From positions 372,001 through 436,000 of the forward strand of contig NZ_JAGQBA010000001.1 in the NCBI RefSeq assembly GCF_024345395.1: DNA of 64,000 bases. Direction: 5' to 3'. Both the position numbers and the translations under genes were made by a program. Shown piece by piece: positions 47,686 through 56,964 of the stretch. The DNA is from Cyanobium sp. Tous-M-B4. Its GTDB lineage: Bacteria > Cyanobacteriota > Cyanobacteriia > PCC-6307 > Cyanobiaceae. The notes beneath the pieces were generated by a model. That model searched no databases. It worked only from the letters and a program-made list of their open reading frames with translations, and was not told where the DNA came from. The stretch's first letter is position 1. Every line of letters starts with the position of its first letter.

Positions 47686-48954
47686 ATGGCGGATGCAGCG
47701 GAGGCCTTGGCCCGTCAGGCCGCCGAGCGGGTGGCCGCTGCCGTGGCCGCCACTGCCGCTGCCGCCGCCCACCACACCAGCCAGGTGCAGCCGCGGCTGG
47801 CCCGGGTGCTTGAGGCTTTCGCCGCTGAGCGGCTCGGCACCCAGCACTTCGCTTCGGTGAGCGGCTACGGCCATGGCGACCAGGGCCGGGAGGTAATCGA
47901 TCGGGTGTTTGCCCGGGTGCTGCAGGCGGAAGCCGCGGCCGTGCGACTCCAATTTGTCAGTGGTACCCACGCCATAGCAGCGGCGTTGTTTGGTGTGCTG
48001 CGCCCCGGCGACCGCCTGCTGGCCCTCACCGGCCGCCCCTACGACACCCTCGAAGAGGTGATTGGCATCCGCGGTAGCGGCCAGGGCTCCCTGGCGGAAT
48101 TCGGCATCGCCTACGCCGAGCTGGCGCTCACCGATGCAGGCCTGGTCGATTTCGACGGCCTGGAGGAGGCCCTGGCGCTGCCCACCCGCATGGTGCTGAT
48201 CCAGCGCAGTTGCGGCTACAGCTGGCGGCCGTCCCTGTCGGTGGCCCAGATCGGCCTGCTCTGCGAGCGGGTAAAAGCGCTCCAGCCCGGCTGCGTCGTG
48301 TTTGTCGACAACTGCTACGGCGAGCTGGTGGAGGCCCAGGAACCCACGGCGGTGGGGGCCGATCTGATTGCCGGCTCCTTGATCAAAAACCTCGGCGGCA
48401 CCATCGCCCCCACCGGCGGTTACGTGGCCGGCCGGGCTGAGTTGGTCGAGCAGGCCTGCTGCCGGCTCACGGCGCCCGGCATCGGCGGCGAAGGGGGCAC
48501 CAGCTTCGACCTCAACCGCCTGCTGGCCCAGGGGCTTTTCCTGGCTCCCCAGATGGTGGCTGAGGCCCTGATCTGCAGCGAGCTGGTGGCGGCCGTGTTC
48601 TCGGATCTGGGCTACGCGGTGCAGCCCCTGCCCGGTGCCCCCCGCAGCGATGTGATCCAGGCGGTGCGGCTCGGCGATCCCGAGCGGCTCAAAACCGTTT
48701 GCCGGGCCTTCCAGGCCGCATCACCGGTGGGCGCCTACCTCGATCCGGTGCCGGCGCCGATGCCCGGCTACGCCAGTGCCCTGGTGATGGCGGGCGGCAC
48801 CTTCATCGACGGCAGCACCAGCGAGTTTTCCGCCGATGCGCCGCTGCGGGAGCCCTACGTGCTGTTTGCCCAGGGCGGCACCCACCGCGCCCATGCCCAG
48901 ATCGCCCTGGAACGGGCCCTGGTGGCACTGGCGCAGGCAGGCCACCAGGTCTGA
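47686..48954 (+). CDS. Methionine gamma-lyase family protein (aluminium-resistance type)
   Basis: PLP fold-type I enzyme, 422 residues from ATG 47686. LQFVSGTHAIAAALFGVLRP, VFVDNCYGELVEAQEPTAVG, the PLP Lys in GSLIKNLGGTIAPTGGYVAG, and a C-terminal GGTFIDGSTSEFSADAPLRE define the family. Substrates may be methionine or other sulfur amino acids. It lies 67 bp upstream of gcvH on the same strand and may share a transcript with gcvH-gcvP. Confidence 0.9.
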   Translation: MADAAEALARQAAERVAAAVAATAAAAAHHTSQVQPRLARVLEAFAAERLGTQHFASVSGYGHGDQGREVIDRVFARVLQAEAAAVRLQFVSGTHAIAAALFGVLRPGDRLLALTGRPYDTLEEVIGIRGSGQGSLAEFGIAYAELALTDAGLVDFDGLEEALALPTRMVLIQRSCGYSWRPSLSVAQIGLLCERVKALQPGCVVFVDNCYGELVEAQEPTAVGADLIAGSLIKNLGGTIAPTGGYVAGRAELVEQACCRLTAPGIGGEGGTSFDLNRLLAQGLFLAPQMVAEALICSELVAAVFSDLGYAVQPLPGAPRSDVIQAVRLGDPERLKTVCRAFQAASPVGAYLDPVPAPMPGYASALVMAGGTFIDGSTSEFSADAPLREPYVLFAQGGTHRAHAQIALERALVALAQAGHQV

Positions 48955-49021
48955 TTACGCAGATCTCGCCGCTGGTTATCACTCCAGGGCCGACAGACTG
49001 GCGCCACCTTGCTGCTGCGTG

Positions 49022-49411
49022 ATGGCGCTCCCCATCCCCGGTGATTGCCGCTACGCCGACAGCCACGAATACGTGCGCCCTGAGGGCGAGAGGCTGCGGC
49101 TGGGTCTGAGTGCCTTCGCCGTCGACCAGCTCGGCGACATCGTGTTTGTCGAGCTGCCTGCAGTGGGCGCCAGCCTTGTTCAGGGGGCCAGTTTTGGCAC
49201 CGTTGAATCGGTGAAGGCGGTGGAAGATCTGCTGGCGCCGGTGAGCGGTGTGGTGCTGGCCCGCAATGAGGCGGTGCTCGCTAGCCCGGAGGAGCTGCAG
49301 AACGATCCCTACGGCGAGGGTTGGCTGCTGGTGCTCCAGCCAGCTGATCCGGCCCAGCTCGCTGGCCTGCTGGATCCGGCCACCTACTCGGCCAAGGTGC
49401 AAGGCGCCTGA
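49022..49411 (+). CDS. gcvH: Glycine cleavage system H protein
   Basis: 129 residues from ATG 49022. The lipoyl-bearing Lys lies in [20 protein letters not shown], between the beta strands typical of lipoyl domains. It carries the aminomethyl group between P and T proteins. The stop overlaps the gcvP start as TGATG, so the two are translationally coupled. Confidence 0.97.
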   Translation: MALPIPGDCRYADSHEYVRPEGERLRLGLSAFAVDQLGDIVFVELPAVGASLVQGASFGTVESVKAVEDLLAPVSGVVLARNEAVLASPEELQNDPYGEGWLLVLQPADPAQLAGLLDPATYSAKVQGA

Positions 49412-52335
49412 TGGCAGCTGCGGACGCACCAGACCTCTCTTTTATTGGGCGCCATATCGGTCCGAGCGCCGCTGAGCAGCAGCGGATGTTGGCGGAACTC
49501 GGAGCGTCCAGCCTCGAGGCCCTGGCCGCCCAGGTGGTGCCCGCCGATTTGCTTCTAGATCCGGCGGCCTCGGCTGCGGGTTTGCCCGAGCCCTGCAGTG
49601 AGGCCCAGGCCCTGGCCGAACTTGCCGAGATCGCTGCGGCCAACCAGCTGCAGCGCAGCTTGATCGGCCAGGGCTACTACGGCACCGCCACGCCGGCGCT
49701 GATCCAGCGCCAGGTGTTTGAAAACCCCGCCTGGTACACCGCCTACACCCCCTATCAGGCCGAAATTGCCCAGGGCCGGCTTGAGGCCCTGCTGAATTTT
49801 CAGACCCTGATCAGCGAGCTCACCGGCCTGCCGATCGCCAATGCCTCCTTATTGGATGAGGCCACCGCCGCGGCCGAAGCCATGGCTATGGCCAGCGCTG
49901 TCTGCAAGCGCCCCGCTGCAGTGCGCTTTCTGGTGGATCGGGCCGTGTTCCCCCAGACCCTGGCGGTGCTGCAAACCCGGGCCGAGCCCCTGGGCATCCA
50001 GCTCGAGCTGGTGGCAGCCGAGTCGCTGGCTGCAGCCCCCCTGCCAGCGGATGCTTTTGGTTTGCTGATCCAGCTGCCTGGCCGCCAGGGCCGGCTCTGG
50101 GATCCCAGCGAACTGCTGGCTAGCGCCCGCCAAGCCGGGCTGATCACGGCTGTGGCGATCGATCCCCTGGCCCAGGTGCTGCTGGAGCCGGTGGGTCACC
50201 TCGGCGCTGATATCGCCGTCGGCAGCGCCCAGCGCCTGGGGGTGCCGCTCGGTTTTGGTGGTCCCCATGCCGCTTTTTTTGCCACGGGCGAGCAGTTCAA
50301 GCGCCAGATCCCCGGCCGCCTGGTGGGGCGCTCGCTGGATGCGGCAGGCCAGCCGGCCCTGCGCCTGGCCCTGCAGACCCGCGAACAGCACATCCGCCGC
50401 GACAAGGCCACCAGCAACATCTGCACCGCCCAGGTGCTGTTGGCTGTGATGGCTGGCTTCTATGCCGTGCACCATGGCCCTGATGGCCTCGAGGCGATCG
50501 CCCGGCGCTTGCTCAGCCTGCGGGCGGACCTTGTGGCTGGCCTGGAGGCCCTCACTCTGCCGGTGTTGCCGGGCCAGGGTTTTGACACGGTGTGGCTGCC
50601 CCTGCCTCCGGATCAGGCCGAGGTGCTGGTGGCCGCTGCCCTGGCGGCCGGCTTCAACCTGCACCAGGCAGAAGATGGCGTTGGCATCAGCCTTGATGAG
50701 CTGAGCAGCGCCGCGGAGCTGGAGCGGCTGCTGCTGGCGCTGGCTGGCTGCGCTGAGCCCTGGCGGGAGCTGGGCAACAGCCCGCCTGCTGGCCCGGCCA
50801 TGCCCCTGCGCCAGCAGCCCTGGTTGCGGCAGAGCGTCTTCCACCGCTACCGCAGTGAAACCGAGCTGTTGCGCTACATCCAGCGCCTTTCAGCCAAGGA
50901 TCTATCTCTGGTGCACGGGATGATCCCCCTTGGCAGCTGCACCATGAAGCTCAATGCCGCCGCCGAGCTGGCGCCGGTGAGCTGGCCGGCCTTCAGCCAG
51001 CTGCACCCCTTCGCCCCGGCTGAGCAGGCCGCCGGATACCAGCTTCTGGCGGCGGATCTGGAGCGCTGGCTGGCGCTGATCACCGGTTTTGCCGGTGTGT
51101 CGCTGCAGCCCAATGCCGGCTCCCAGGGGGAATATGCCGGCCTGCTGGCGATCCGGGCCTGGCACCGCAGCCGGGGGGAAGCCCATCGCACCGTTTGTTT
51201 GATTCCCACCAGCGCCCATGGCACAAACCCAGCCAGCGCCGTGATGGCTGGCCTGCAGGTGGTGGCGGTGGCCTGCGACGAGGCCGGCAACATCGATCTC
51301 GCCGACCTGGAGGCCAAGGCCGCTGCCCACGCCGAGCAGCTGGCGGCGCTGATGGTCACCTATCCCTCCACCCACGGCGTGTTTGAGCCGGCTATTCGCC
51401 GTATCTGCGAGCTGGTGCACGCCCGCGGCGGCCAGGTGTACCTCGATGGTGCCAACCTCAACGCCCAGGTGGGCCTGTGCAAGCCAGGCCTCTACGGCGC
51501 CGATGTCTGCCACCTCAACCTGCACAAGACCTTCTGCATTCCCCACGGCGGCGGCGGCCCCGGCGTGGGCCCGATTGCGGTGGCATCCCATCTACTGCCT
51601 TTCTTGCCGGGTGCCGTAGGGGTTGAGTGCGGAGGGGTGGGGCCTGTGGCTGCGGCACCCCTGGGCAGTGCTTCGATTCTGACTATCAGCTGGATGTACA
51701 TCCGCATGATGGGCGGCGCGGGCCTGCGCCAGGCCAGCCAGGTGGCCCTGCTGGCCGCCAACCTGCTGGCCGCCCGCCTGGAGCCCCACTTCCCCGTGCT
51801 CTACCGGGGCATGGGCGGGCGCGTGGCCCACGAGTGCATCCTCGATCTGCGGCCGCTCAAGCGCAGCTGCGGCCTGGAGGTCGATGACCTGGCCAAGCGT
51901 CTGATGGACTACGGCTTCCATGCCCCCACGGTGAGCTGGCCAGTGGCGGGCACGGTGATGGTGGAACCCACGGAAAGCGAGTCGCTCGCTGAGCTCGACC
52001 GCTTCTGCGCGGCCATGGTGGCGATCCGCCAGGAGGCCGCGGCGCTGGAGGCCGGCAGCGCCGATCCCCTCAACAACCCCCTCAAGCGAGCCCCCCACAC
52101 CCTGGCCGCCGTGACTGCCGACCACTGGGACAGGCCCTATACCCGCCAACAGGCGGCATTTCCGGCTGGTGAGGATCAGCGCCTATCGAAGTTTTGGCCG
52201 GCGGTGGCCCGGATTGACAACGCCTACGGCGATCGCAACCTGGTGTGCACCTGCCCGAGCATGGAGGAGCTTGCAGGGCAGGCGCTGGCAGAGCAGGAAC
52301 TGGCCCAAGTGGTGCCAGCTGCCACTGTTCTTTAG
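49411..52335 (+). CDS. gcvP: Glycine dehydrogenase (P protein)
   Basis: PLP-dependent decarboxylating subunit. 974 residues, the usual single-chain form. N-terminal [20 protein letters not shown], then the C-terminal half with [20 protein letters not shown] and the PLP Lys in [20 protein letters not shown]. Central to photorespiration and one-carbon supply. It follows gcvH directly; gcvT is at the other end of the window. Confidence 0.98.
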   Translation: MAAADAPDLSFIGRHIGPSAAEQQRMLAELGASSLEALAAQVVPADLLLDPAASAAGLPEPCSEAQALAELAEIAAANQLQRSLIGQGYYGTATPALIQRQVFENPAWYTAYTPYQAEIAQGRLEALLNFQTLISELTGLPIANASLLDEATAAAEAMAMASAVCKRPAAVRFLVDRAVFPQTLAVLQTRAEPLGIQLELVAAESLAAAPLPADAFGLLIQLPGRQGRLWDPSELLASARQAGLITAVAIDPLAQVLLEPVGHLGADIAVGSAQRLGVPLGFGGPHAAFFATGEQFKRQIPGRLVGRSLDAAGQPALRLALQTREQHIRRDKATSNICTAQVLLAVMAGFYAVHHGPDGLEAIARRLLSLRADLVAGLEALTLPVLPGQGFDTVWLPLPPDQAEVLVAAALAAGFNLHQAEDGVGISLDELSSAAELERLLLALAGCAEPWRELGNSPPAGPAMPLRQQPWLRQSVFHRYRSETELLRYIQRLSAKDLSLVHGMIPLGSCTMKLNAAAELAPVSWPAFSQLHPFAPAEQAAGYQLLAADLERWLALITGFAGVSLQPNAGSQGEYAGLLAIRAWHRSRGEAHRTVCLIPTSAHGTNPASAVMAGLQVVAVACDEAGNIDLADLEAKAAAHAEQLAALMVTYPSTHGVFEPAIRRICELVHARGGQVYLDGANLNAQVGLCKPGLYGADVCHLNLHKTFCIPHGGGGPGVGPIAVASHLLPFLPGAVGVECGGVGPVAAAPLGSASILTISWMYIRMMGGAGLRQASQVALLAANLLAARLEPHFPVLYRGMGGRVAHECILDLRPLKRSCGLEVDDLAKRLMDYGFHAPTVSWPVAGTVMVEPTESESLAELDRFCAAMVAIRQEAAALEAGSADPLNNPLKRAPHTLAAVTADHWDRPYTRQQAAFPAGEDQRLSKFWPAVARIDNAYGDRNLVCTCPSMEELAGQALAEQELAQVVPAATVL

Positions 52336-52415
52336 TGCCGTCATGACGCACACTGTGCGGGCTTGACGCCTCTTAACAGGCAAAATCAGCGCCTAAGCCA
52401 TTCATCTTCGGGACC

Positions 52416-52610
52416 ATGAAGGGCAGCAACGACGGAACTGGTACAGGAACGGGCCAGGTGCTTCGGGTGGAGGGCACCAACGTGGTGCGTGTTCCTTTTG
52501 GTGTGCGTCGCTCCCGCCGCCCCCGTCCCCAGCGCCCCGATCACTGGGCCACCCTGGTGCTGCCTTTTCATATCCACCACGATCCAACGCCACCCCCCCA
52601 GGCAGCTTGA
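52416..52610 (+). CDS. Small conserved hypothetical protein (64 aa)
   Basis: 64 residues beginning MKGSNDGTGTGTGQVLRVEG, then TNVVRVPFGVRRSRRPRPQR and PDHWATLVLPFHIHHD. Basic centre, Pro-rich tail, no membrane helix. The run VLRVEGTNVVRVPFGVRRSR reads like a conserved coding segment. Located 80 bp after gcvP on the same strand, possibly in the same transcript. Function unknown. Confidence 0.72.
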   Translation: MKGSNDGTGTGTGQVLRVEGTNVVRVPFGVRRSRRPRPQRPDHWATLVLPFHIHHDPTPPPQAA

Positions 52611-52636
52611 AGTCGGGTTTGGCTAAATCAAGCTGC

Positions 52637-52882
52637 TTAAATTGCTTCGCCCAAGCGCCAATCAACTAGGGCTTTGACGTCAGCCAGCGAGCTGGCGGGG
52701 GCCCGAAATGGCAGCAGATGCATGGGACTGCGCTCCGGGCGCACCAGCCAGGTGAAATCGGCCTGGGGAATTAGCACGAACCCCCGATAACGCACCGTTG
52801 CCCGCACCCCGCGGGGATGGTTGCCAGTTGAGGCGATAGCTGTGCTGGCGCTGGCCATCCCTGGGGTCAAAACTGCAGCCAT
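52637..52882 (-). CDS. Conserved hypothetical protein (81 aa)
   Basis: 81 residues from ATG 52882; the open frame continues to TTG 52951, but the extra part is low-complexity. GVRATVRYRGFVLIPQADFT, then WLVRPERSPMHLLPFRAP and SLADVKALVDWRLGEAI form a compact alpha+beta unit. Convergent with the 64-aa gene. No function recognised. Confidence 0.72.
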   Translation of the reverse strand: MAAVLTPGMASASTAIASTGNHPRGVRATVRYRGFVLIPQADFTWLVRPERSPMHLLPFRAPASSLADVKALVDWRLGEAI

Positions 52883-53083
52883 TGCAGCGGGCTTGCGGCA
52901 AATTTGCGGCCGTTTACTGAATTGCTTTGGGATTGCCGTTACACCCTGCAAAAAGCCTGGGCGGGTCTAGTCCTAGACCCCTGAAACCCCTTTGGAGCAC
53001 TGGGTTTTTGTTCTGTTGCCCTCGTCGTAGCGATAGGTGAAGAAGGTGTGCTGGGCTACAAAAATTGCAGCCCGGTTGGGGTA

Positions 53084-53797
53084 TCAAACGCCCAGAAGTT
53101 GGGGTTCCCGGTAGGGCACGAAGCTGGCCTTGCGGGCGCCGCAGATCGGGCAACGCCAGTCGTCGGGGATCGCTTCAAAGGGGGTGCCCGGAGCGATGCC
53201 GGAATCGGGGTCGCCGGCGGTGGGGTCGTAAATCATCGAGCACAGTTTGCAGATCCACTTGCCCGCTACGGGCTCGTCTGCCTCTCCGGCCACCCCCTTG
53301 CCCTGCAGGGCTTCGAGGGCGATGCCGTAGCGCTCGGCGTGGTGCTGCTCGATCGGCGTCAGCAGGCCGAAGTTTTTGGCGGCGGTGCGAAAGATGCCGG
53401 CGTGCTGCTGTGATTCGTCGATCTGCTCCTGGAATTCAGCTGCGGCTTCGCCATCGCGATCGATGCGGGCCTGGTCGGCAAACTCCGGATACATGGTGGT
53501 GTACTCGTAGGTTTCGCCCTCGATTGCGAGCTCCAGGCAGCGGCTGAGCAGGGCCTGCTTCTGCTCGCCGGAGAGGTTGGCGGGATCGTCGATGACGAGT
53601 TCGGGATGGAGCAGCCGGAAGTGGGCGAAGGCGTGCTCTGTTTCCTGGGCAGCGGTATCGCGAAATAGCTTGGCCAGCTCGGGGTTGCCGACCTGCTTGG
53701 CCACCTCCGCGAAAAATAGGTATTTGCGATTGGCCATGCTCTCGCCGCCAAAAGCAGCTTCAAGATTGGCCTTGGTGCTGGGCTTGGCGATATCCAT
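53084..53797 (-). CDS. Rubrerythrin
   Basis: Reduces hydrogen peroxide to water with electrons from NADH via rubredoxin-type partners. 237 residues from ATG 53797. The four-helix ferritin-like domain shows E-x6-Y ([18 protein letters not shown]), [10 protein letters not shown] and [10 protein letters not shown]; the C-terminal rubredoxin domain has [12 protein letters not shown] and [13 protein letters not shown]. Downstream of flv1 on the same strand by 106 bp. The stop is TGA, and 36 further codons follow in frame before TAG. Confidence 0.95.
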   Translation of the reverse strand: MDIAKPSTKANLEAAFGGESMANRKYLFFAEVAKQVGNPELAKLFRDTAAQETEHAFAHFRLLHPELVIDDPANLSGEQKQALLSRCLELAIEGETYEYTTMYPEFADQARIDRDGEAAAEFQEQIDESQQHAGIFRTAAKNFGLLTPIEQHHAERYGIALEALQGKGVAGEADEPVAGKWICKLCSMIYDPTAGDPDSGIAPGTPFEAIPDDWRCPICGARKASFVPYREPQLLGV

Positions 53798-53903
53798 GGC
53801 TTGGCAGGTGTTGCAGTTGATGGAGAGTTTAGCTTGCCCGAAGTCGAAACGACTATGAGTTAGCCCTGCTGGCGTGGCTCGATGGCCCCGGGACTTGCGG
53901 TTC

Positions 53904-55700
53904 TCAGTAGTTGGCGCCGCTGCGGCGCTGGTGCACGGCCGTGGTGGCACTGGCATCTAGCACGCCGCCCTGGCTCACCTGGGCATACAGCAGCCAGTGG
54001 TCGCCGCATTCCATGCGCTGCTGCACCGTGGCGTCCAGCCAGGCGAGGGCCTCAGGTAGAAGCGGTTGGCCGCTGGGGCTGTGCTCGAGCTCCAGGCCGG
54101 CGAAGCGGTCGGCGCCTGGGGCAAACGGCTGCAAAAACTGTTTCATCGGTCCGGTTTCACGCCCTGCGGCCAGCACGTTGAGAGCAAAGCAATCGCCGAC
54201 GTGCAGTAGGGCCTCCACCGCCCGGTCTTTCGCTACGGCCACGGTGAAGCCTGGTGGCGAGAAGCTGGCCTGGCTCACCCAGCTGGCTACCATGGCGCTG
54301 CTGAGGCGGTTCCCCCCCTCCCCTTTGCTGGTGGTGAGCACGCACAGGGAGCCCACCACCCGGCCCAGGGCCTGCACTGCTGGATTGCTGCGGCTCTCGC
54401 TGAGGCCGCCACTGGCGCTTCGGCGTTGCACCTTGCGCTGTTCGCTCTGCAGTTGGCGGCCCAGGGCGGTGCCGGTTTCTTCGATGGCTTTGAGGCTGGC
54501 CGCATCGGGGCTGAACTTCACCTTGATCGGTTCAAAGGCGAAGTGGAAGCCGCCATCGCGCAGCTTGCTCTCCAGCAGATCCAGGGCTTCACCGCTCCAG
54601 CCAAAGCTGCCAAAGACCCCAACCGGCTTGCTGCGGTCGCCCTCAGCTAGCACCGTGCCCAGGGCTGACACGATCGGTGTGGGGGCATGGCCGCCGAGGG
54701 TGGGAGAGCCGATCAAGATTGCATCGCAGCTGCGGATCGCCGCCAGCAGCTGCTCAGGTGGCGTGAACTCGCAGTTGATGCTCTCCACCCGCACGCCGGT
54801 GCGGGCGACCCCCTGGGCGAGGGTATCGGCGATGGCGGCCGTGTTGCCGTAGGCGCTGGCAAATAGCAGTGCCACCGATAGGCGCGCCCGCTCCTGGGTT
54901 GCGCCCCAGCGGTGGTAGTCGTTGAGCAGGCTGCGCCAGCTCTCGCTGATCGCCGGCCCGTGGCCGGGGGCAATGGTGCGGATGTCGAGTGCTTCGAGCC
55001 GCTCCACCACCGACTCCACCTGGCGCGCCATCGGTGCCATCAGGCAGTCGTAGAAGTAGCGGCGGTCTTCCTCACTGCTGCTGCGGTTGGCTTCAGCGAA
55101 GCTCTCGCTGCAGAGGTGGGCCGCGAAAAATTTGCCGCTCATCAGCAGGCCGCTGGTCTCCTCGAAGGCCATCAGCGCCCCGGGCCAGCGGGGGGTGGGG
55201 GTGGGAATCAGGCGCAGCACGTGGCCATCGACGAGGTTGCGGCTGGCCTCCTGCTTCACCACATCGATCCGAGGCAGCGCTGGGATCGGCTCTGGGGTTG
55301 TTTCGCTGCCGGGGGCGGCCGGTTTCTGCAGGTTCCAAAGCTCTTCGAGCAGCTTGGCGCCGGCGTTGGAGCTAACCAGCAGCAGCTTGGGCCAGCGGGC
55401 CGCCAGTTGGTGCAGCAGAGCTACCCGATTGGGGTTGACGTGACCCACCACCACCTTCAAGGGGGCCTCGGCCGGCACCAGCTTCGCCAGCTCCGCCAGG
55501 AAGGGCTCGGCAAAGGAGGCCCCGGGGGGATGGACCAGCAGGGGCACCTGCTGGAACAGGAAGCTGTTGGCGGTGGTGCCGCGCTCCAGGCCGTATTCCA
55601 CCTCGAAGCGCAGCCGGGTGGGGCTCAGCCCCTTGAGGCAGATCAGCCCCGGCTCGATGGGGAGCTGGATCACCCGACGCTCCAGGTTTTTTGCGCCCAT
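53904..55700 (-). CDS. flv1: Flavodiiron protein, Flv1 type
   Basis: Partner of Flv3 in the light-dependent reduction of O2 to water by photosystem I electrons. 598 residues: beta-lactamase-like N-domain (1-260), flavodoxin domain ([20 protein letters not shown], about 275-415) and a flavin-reductase domain ([20 protein letters not shown]). The diiron ligands are replaced: GHVNPNR stands where HxExDH is expected, and the later His is Arg (PTPRWPGA). That is the Flv1/Flv2 hallmark. Rubrerythrin follows on the same strand. Confidence 0.93.
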   Translation of the reverse strand: MGAKNLERRVIQLPIEPGLICLKGLSPTRLRFEVEYGLERGTTANSFLFQQVPLLVHPPGASFAEPFLAELAKLVPAEAPLKVVVGHVNPNRVALLHQLAARWPKLLLVSSNAGAKLLEELWNLQKPAAPGSETTPEPIPALPRIDVVKQEASRNLVDGHVLRLIPTPTPRWPGALMAFEETSGLLMSGKFFAAHLCSESFAEANRSSSEEDRRYFYDCLMAPMARQVESVVERLEALDIRTIAPGHGPAISESWRSLLNDYHRWGATQERARLSVALLFASAYGNTAAIADTLAQGVARTGVRVESINCEFTPPEQLLAAIRSCDAILIGSPTLGGHAPTPIVSALGTVLAEGDRSKPVGVFGSFGWSGEALDLLESKLRDGGFHFAFEPIKVKFSPDAASLKAIEETGTALGRQLQSEQRKVQRRSASGGLSESRSNPAVQALGRVVGSLCVLTTSKGEGGNRLSSAMVASWVSQASFSPPGFTVAVAKDRAVEALLHVGDCFALNVLAAGRETGPMKQFLQPFAPGADRFAGLELEHSPSGQPLLPEALAWLDATVQQRMECGDHWLLYAQVSQGGVLDASATTAVHQRRSGANY

Positions 55701-55971
55701 GGTTCGCCCTTTGGGGAGGAGAGGACTCTAGAAAGACAGTCCGACCGATTTGTTTACTTGCCCCATCGATGGAGCGTCCTTAACGTTCTGGTAGCAGGCT
55801 CGACTTTTCATCGAAGAACCATTTTCCTTTGGCGATAGTTTTCTCCTTACAGGGGATGCAAGTCGTTCCAATGGCGGCTTCTCTGAACGGCATGCCTGGT
55901 CGCGCCCTGATCCCCTGCTGATTGGACTGGAAGCCCCCCTGAGTGGGGACCAACGTGCCAATGGTCGCGAC

Positions 55972-56943
55972 ATGTGGCGTGGCGCCAAGCTCGCGGCGGA
56001 GCAGATCAACCTTGAGGGAGGCATCCTCGGCCGGCGCGTCAAGCTGCTGCGTGCTGACGACCAAGCCGATCCTGAGCGGGCCCTACCGGTAGCGCGTAGC
56101 CTGCGGCGCCGTGGCGCCGATGCCGTGATCGGTCCCTACAACTCAGGTCTGGGCGTGATCAACCTGCCCTGGTATGTGGATCAAAAGATCCTGCCGGTAC
56201 ATCTCACCTCCACTAACCAGACAGATGGCCTGGGGGTGACTGTGCAGCCTAAGAATGATCAGATTGCACCTGTTGATATTGCCTACATCACCTCCCGCCA
56301 GGTGAAGCGTGTGTCGATGTTGGTGGATCCCTCTGATTTCACCAGCGACCTGGCCGATCAGGTGGAGAAGGGGCTCAAGGCCGATGGGGTCGAGGTGAAG
56401 CGCTTCAGCATCACGCCCGGTAGTGCCGACTACCAGGCCGAGATCGCCCAAGCCCTCGCCAGCAATCCCCAGCTGGTTTATTCGAGCAGCTACTACCCGG
56501 AGGGCAGCAAGATCGCCCGCGCCCTGGTGGCCAGCGGTACCTCTGCTGAGCCCTTCATGTGCCTCAGCAATGTGGATGCGGCCTTTGTGACTGAAGCGGG
56601 CCTGAAGGTGGCCCGCCGCTGCACCTTCAGCGGCACGCCTGAGTCGGCCCAGCTCCCCGACGCCCAGAACTATGTGAACGCGTACAGGGAACGTTTCGAT
56701 CGCGAACCCAACGTTTGGGGTGCCTTCACTTACGACTCACTCAAGCTTCTGGATAAAACGATGGAGGAGGTCGGTAGCACCCGCTACAAGACGGTTCTGG
56801 ACCAGTTGCGGCAGACCAAGGGATACGAGGGGCAGACCGGACGCATCAGCATCGACCCGATCACGGGCAACCGCGTGAAGGTGCCGGTGTTCGCCTTGAG
56901 GGTCAACGGGCAGGGTGACTACGTTATTAAGGACGACACCTAA
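55972..56943 (+). CDS. Branched-chain amino acid/urea-type ABC substrate-binding protein, N-terminally truncated
   Basis: Peripla_BP_6 fold, 323 residues from ATG 55972. The frame extends upstream without ATG, GTG or TTG to a TAG at 55792-55794, and those codons read LLIGLEAPLSGDQRANGRDM, the expected first beta strand of the mature protein. No signal peptide or lipobox exists in this or a neighbouring frame. So the 5' end has been lost or replaced, and the product could not be exported as drawn. It lies on the opposite strand between flv3 and flv1. The last 18 bp, including the stop, are duplicated. Probably a pseudogene. Confidence 0.7.
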   Translation: MWRGAKLAAEQINLEGGILGRRVKLLRADDQADPERALPVARSLRRRGADAVIGPYNSGLGVINLPWYVDQKILPVHLTSTNQTDGLGVTVQPKNDQIAPVDIAYITSRQVKRVSMLVDPSDFTSDLADQVEKGLKADGVEVKRFSITPGSADYQAEIAQALASNPQLVYSSSYYPEGSKIARALVASGTSAEPFMCLSNVDAAFVTEAGLKVARRCTFSGTPESAQLPDAQNYVNAYRERFDREPNVWGAFTYDSLKLLDKTMEEVGSTRYKTVLDQLRQTKGYEGQTGRISIDPITGNRVKVPVFALRVNGQGDYVIKDDT

Positions 56944-56961
56944 ATCAAGGACGACACCTGA
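56926..56961. repeat. 18-bp tandem repeat at the 3' end of the substrate-binding gene
   Basis: Units at 56926-56943 and 56944-56961 with two mismatches. Each encodes IKDDT followed by a stop (TAA, then TGA), so the real stop codon has been duplicated along with the last five codons. Confidence 0.85.
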
Positions 56962-56964
56962 GCA

